Below, in pieces: positions 5,777-8,012 of a DNA stretch of 8,012 nucleotides. The DNA is from an uncultured bacterium (GTDB taxonomy: Bacteria > Bacteroidota > Bacteroidia > Bacteroidales > JACABE01), in contig CAIWDQ010000227.1 of NCBI GenBank assembly GCA_903911455.1, forward strand, positions 1 through 8,012, given 5' to 3'. Within the stretch, counting starts at the first letter, position 1. Each line of letters opens with the position of its first letter. Under the pieces are notes generated by a model. That model was not told the origin of the DNA. It was given only the letters and a program-made list of their open reading frames with translations, and ran no database searches. The position numbers and the translations under genes are program-made.

Positions 5777-6403
5777 ATGAACATCGAACAGATCTTTTTA
5801 AATAATAAAGTATGGATTGAGCAAAAGCTTAAAAATGATGCAGCTTATTTTGAGAACTTATCTAAAGGACAAAATCCTAAATTATTATATATCGGTTGTT
5901 CCGACAGTAGAGTTACTGCCGAGGAATTGATGGGTGTGCAGCCCGGCGAAGTATTTGTGTATCGCAATATTGCAAATATGATTCCTAATACTGATTTAAG
6001 TGCGATGTCGGTGATTAATTATGCAGTTACACATCTAAAGGTTGATAATATTGTAGTTTGTGGACATTATTATTGTAATGGAGTTAAGGCTGCTATGCAA
6101 TCTGCTGATCTTGGGATATTAAATCCATGGCTCAGGAATATTCGTGATGTATATCGCTTGCATAAACCCGAACTTGATGCGTTGCAAAGCGAAGAGGAAA
6201 AGTATAAACGCCTTGTTGAGTTAAATGTACAGGAACAATGTTTTAATGTTATTAAAACGCCCGACGTTCAGAAAGCATATAAAGAGCGTAAATTAACTGT
6301 TCATGGTTGGGTTTTTGATGTGCATAGTGGTAATCTTATTGATTTAAAGATTAATTTTGGTAAGATACTCGAAGAGATTATGGAGATTTATCGGATTATA
6401 TAA
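5777..6403 (+). CDS. Beta-class carbonic anhydrase
   Basis: This 208-residue enzyme interconverts CO2 and bicarbonate, supplying carboxylases and helping pH balance in the cytoplasm. The zinc site is intact: C41 in CSDSR, H97 and C100 in GHYYCNG, with the catalytic D43-x-R45 pair. Further family marks are GEVFVYRNIANM (57-68) and the C-terminal HGWVFDVHSGNL (176-187). The length is typical of bacterial beta-carbonic anhydrases, and no signal peptide is present. It diverges from the hydrolase gene across 109 bases. Its leader is A/T-rich with no Shine-Dalgarno site. TAAAACTTTG (5721-5730) is the best promoter candidate but has two extra bases within the -7 box. An insertion sequence sits 105 bases beyond the stop codon and leaves the gene intact. 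Confidence 0.95.
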   Translation: MNIEQIFLNNKVWIEQKLKNDAAYFENLSKGQNPKLLYIGCSDSRVTAEELMGVQPGEVFVYRNIANMIPNTDLSAMSVINYAVTHLKVDNIVVCGHYYCNGVKAAMQSADLGILNPWLRNIRDVYRLHKPELDALQSEEEKYKRLVELNVQEQCFNVIKTPDVQKAYKERKLTVHGWVFDVHSGNLIDLKINFGKILEEIMEIYRII

Positions 6404-6464
6404 GATAAAGATACTGTATGCAATTGTAAGTATTAATTTTTCATCCCAATTGTTTTGTTTTAAT

Positions 6465-6508
6465 GCATTAGCTTTTGCTTTCACGACCTCCCCAACCCCT
6501 CCAAAGGA
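6465..6508. repeat. Bacteroidota-type intergenic repeat cut by the IS
   Basis: A stretch ending in CACGACCTCCCC, AACCCCTCC and AAAGGA stands out by its C-runs from the AT-rich surroundings. I recall the same string, usually continuing as CCCCTCCAAAGGAGGGG (a hairpin), between many Bacteroidota genes. Here it stops after AAAGGA exactly where the inverted repeat of the insertion sequence begins, so the second hairpin arm is missing. The recall could not be checked by search. Confidence 0.45.
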
Positions 6509-6524
6509 TAATGGTGCTAACATA
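6509..6524 (+). repeat. Left terminal inverted repeat of the IS
   Basis: TAATGGTGCTAACATA matches the reverse complement of the right end exactly over 16 bases; after one mismatch TAAA also matches. It lies 60 bases beyond the transposase stop codon. Confidence 0.9.
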
Positions 6525-6583
6525 GTAAATATATTCATTTATATTTTCTATATTTCCCTTGCTTTGTTCGCCTCTCATACTTT

Positions 6584-7954
6584 CTATTGGGCTTTCGCTT
6601 TTGAAGCATTTGTTTTATTATTAGCTGTTTCATTTCCTCTACGACCTGGGGACCATCTGTTATATACTCTTCCCTTTTTGTCAATAAGAATATCCTGATT
6701 AAGCGTATAGAATTTGTAAATGAAATCTTCTTCGGGGGAAAAAGGCAAGTCTTTTATGCTTGCGTATATAATCTTACGTATTAGGTTATAGCTGGATAAA
6801 GAAATGCAAAGTTCTTTATATGCCATATCAGGTGTTTTAGATCGAAGCACATTTATATCCATTATAGTTTTTATTTCTCTAATTCCTATCTCTATATCCC
6901 ATCTTGTTAAATACAATACTTGAAAATCATCTTTCCTAATTTTTTTATCTAAAATAGTAGTCAATAACTCGTATTCTTGTCCTTCAGGACTTTTACATTG
7001 TATTCTTCTTAGCAAGATTTTACCAGAAGGTTCATTCTCTTTTAGCCATTTAGAACGATTTTTAGGTGTTTTTATATAGACTATTTCATCACCTTCACTT
7101 AGTTTTTCAACAAGTTCATAATTTCTTTCTCTTTTAGCTGGTACAAGTATCTCAATATCCAGACGTTTACATTTAGAAATAATTTCAAAACAATTATATA
7201 AATCGTCAAGTAATAGTAAAGACTTTGGAGGTATTTCGTCAAGCATTTCATAAAACAATGCTAATTCGCTTACATGTCTATTTGATAGTCTAAAACTATA
7301 CAGTTGACCAGTTCCCCTTTCTAAGATAACTTCCAGTAATCCTTGCGGATACCCATTACTTCCTATCCCATTGTGTTTAACCTCATATTTCTCTCTTATA
7401 CTATCTGTATCCTGCATCTGAACATATGTTCCGTCTCCTGAAAATACTCTATATCCATTCCAATGAGAATAACAGTTGTCAGCATTTTCTATTCTAGATG
7501 CTTTAAACAATTCATTAGTTAGTTCAATAGTCACACGATCACGTGCCTTGCTATATGCTGCTGTGTTTAATGATATATCCTTCTTTTTACTTTTAGGGAT
7601 ATTTAATAAATATTTTTTAGGTCTGCCTGCCTTTTTGATTAAAGACTTACTATCTTCTTCTTTCTGTTCCTGAAGACTTTTCTCAATACTATCAATAACA
7701 TGTAGCTTTCGCTTTTGATGAATCATATAATATAAGTCGACTGAATTTTTTAAGGTTTTATCCTGTTGAACAGATGTTAAAACCATTGTCAGTAATGTAT
7801 TGTTTACTGAATAAACCCGATCTCTTGTTTTCTTTTCATCATCCTTTATGCTTAGTACCGAAGAAGGAAATTCATTTTCCAAAAGTCCGATAATATCTCC
7901 AGTCTTACATTCTTGAATCGTGCTACTAATAGCAAGTGATCTATTGTGTTTCAT
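6584..7954 (-). CDS. IS4-family transposase (DDE, YREK motif)
   Basis: This 456-residue transposase cuts and joins the ends of its element. The RNase-H-like DDE core is complete: D174 in FSGDGTYVQM, D250 in LLLLDDLYN, and E355 within the family signature Y348-x2-R351-x3-E355-x6-K362. A basic stretch around 107-125 contains AGRPKK, similar to an AT-hook, and could help bind AT-rich ends. The C-terminus is basic (RWSPGRRG...KAKAQ). The frame is open throughout with no frameshift or stop, so the element may be active. The start at 7954 is the first ATG after a consensus -7 box (7976-7983), and the leader lies inside the element. The gene converges on the carbonic anhydrase gene. Confidence 0.92.
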   Translation of the reverse strand: MKHNRSLAISSTIQECKTGDIIGLLENEFPSSVLSIKDDEKKTRDRVYSVNNTLLTMVLTSVQQDKTLKNSVDLYYMIHQKRKLHVIDSIEKSLQEQKEEDSKSLIKKAGRPKKYLLNIPKSKKKDISLNTAAYSKARDRVTIELTNELFKASRIENADNCYSHWNGYRVFSGDGTYVQMQDTDSIREKYEVKHNGIGSNGYPQGLLEVILERGTGQLYSFRLSNRHVSELALFYEMLDEIPPKSLLLLDDLYNCFEIISKCKRLDIEILVPAKRERNYELVEKLSEGDEIVYIKTPKNRSKWLKENEPSGKILLRRIQCKSPEGQEYELLTTILDKKIRKDDFQVLYLTRWDIEIGIREIKTIMDINVLRSKTPDMAYKELCISLSSYNLIRKIIYASIKDLPFSPEEDFIYKFYTLNQDILIDKKGRVYNRWSPGRRGNETANNKTNASKAKAQ

Positions 7955-7975
7955 ATTTGTGATTTTTTAAGACCA

Positions 7976-7983
7976 CAAAGATA
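7976..7983 (-). promoter_or_regulatory. -7 promoter box of the transposase
   Basis: The minus strand reads TATCTTTG, an exact TAnnTTTG match, 21 bases before the ATG at 7954. The -33 region would fall inside the right terminal inverted repeat, so transposase binding to that end could repress its own promoter; this last point is inference. Confidence 0.55.
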
Positions 7984-7996
7984 ATAATAATTTTAT

Positions 7997-8012
7997 TATG
8001 TTAGCACCATTA
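7997..8012 (-). repeat. Right terminal inverted repeat of the IS
   Basis: TATGTTAGCACCATTA is the exact reverse complement of the left end at 6509-6524 and finishes on the last base of the window. Confidence 0.9.

Larger units (their letters stand above)
6509..8012 (-). mobile_element. IS4-family insertion sequence, apparently full length
   Basis: The element is bounded by inverted repeats of 16 exact bases (6509-6524 and 7997-8012) and encodes one transposase with a complete YREK signature. Its length of 1504 bp fits IS4-family elements. The right inverted repeat ends on the final base of the window, so the target-site duplication cannot be seen and the right boundary might extend a few bases further. 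The left flank is a GC-rich intergenic repeat downstream of the carbonic anhydrase gene. No passenger gene is present. Confidence 0.88.

Noticed and set aside
6404..6440. Terminator of the carbonic anhydrase gene
   Set aside because: Only a 5-bp ATACT/AGTAT stem is present before a modest T run; too weak to call.
6344..6538. Minus-strand ORF of 64 codons under the 3' end of the carbonic anhydrase
   Set aside because: It starts inside the IS and reads the repeat and the reverse strand of a clear gene; it shows no domain and would exist only because of the insertion.
6357..6698. Plus-strand ORF of 113 codons across the IS junction
   Set aside because: It runs out of frame through the end of the carbonic anhydrase, the C-rich repeat and the IS end, opposite the transposase; its content is explained by those features.
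1..8012. CRISPR array, tRNA or rRNA genes, defence operon
   Set aside because: No regularly spaced repeats, cloverleaf-like sequence or rRNA signature was seen on either strand, and the single GIY-YIG-like gene has no defence partner nearby.

Overview
The window is AT-rich chromosomal DNA from a member of the Bacteroidota, probably a Bacteroidales/Marinilabiliales-like or related lineage. The evidence is the start regions: several genes are preceded by the Bacteroidota -7 promoter box TAnnTTTG, leaders are A/T-rich without Shine-Dalgarno sites, and two GC-rich intergenic hairpin repeats resemble those I recall from Bacteroidota genomes. Genus or species cannot be named from what is visible.

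Layout. Bases 1-318 hold no gene: a strong intrinsic terminator for a gene left of the window (12-57) and a hairpin that probably ends the first gene (264-294). Then come four minus-strand genes: a MenA-like UbiA prenyltransferase (319-1341), a GIY-YIG nuclease-like protein with a long insertion (1468-2034), a TPR protein (2610-3608) and an exported GH63/MGH1-like glycoside hydrolase (3793-5667). A plus-strand beta-carbonic anhydrase (5777-6403) diverges from the hydrolase. The right end is an IS4-family insertion sequence (6509-8012) whose transposase (6584-7954) converges on the carbonic anhydrase. Its outer inverted repeat ends exactly on the last base of the window, which looks like an assembly break at a multicopy IS.

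The genes do not form an evident pathway. Gaps of 109-575 bp and separate -7 boxes argue for mostly single-gene transcripts: quinone-type prenylation, a putative nuclease, a protein-interaction scaffold, sugar hydrolysis in the envelope, CO2/bicarbonate conversion, and a mobile element. No SusC/SusD pair, sensor or transport gene accompanies the hydrolase here.

The least explained part is the 575-bp gap at 2035-2609. It holds a long imperfect palindrome (2288-2422), a perfect 19-bp palindrome inside it, a consensus promoter (2423-2452) pointing at no gene, and a weak 37-codon ORF. This could be a structured RNA locus, a decayed MITE-like repeat, or the remains of a lost gene. I do not see a convincing new multi-gene system in this window.
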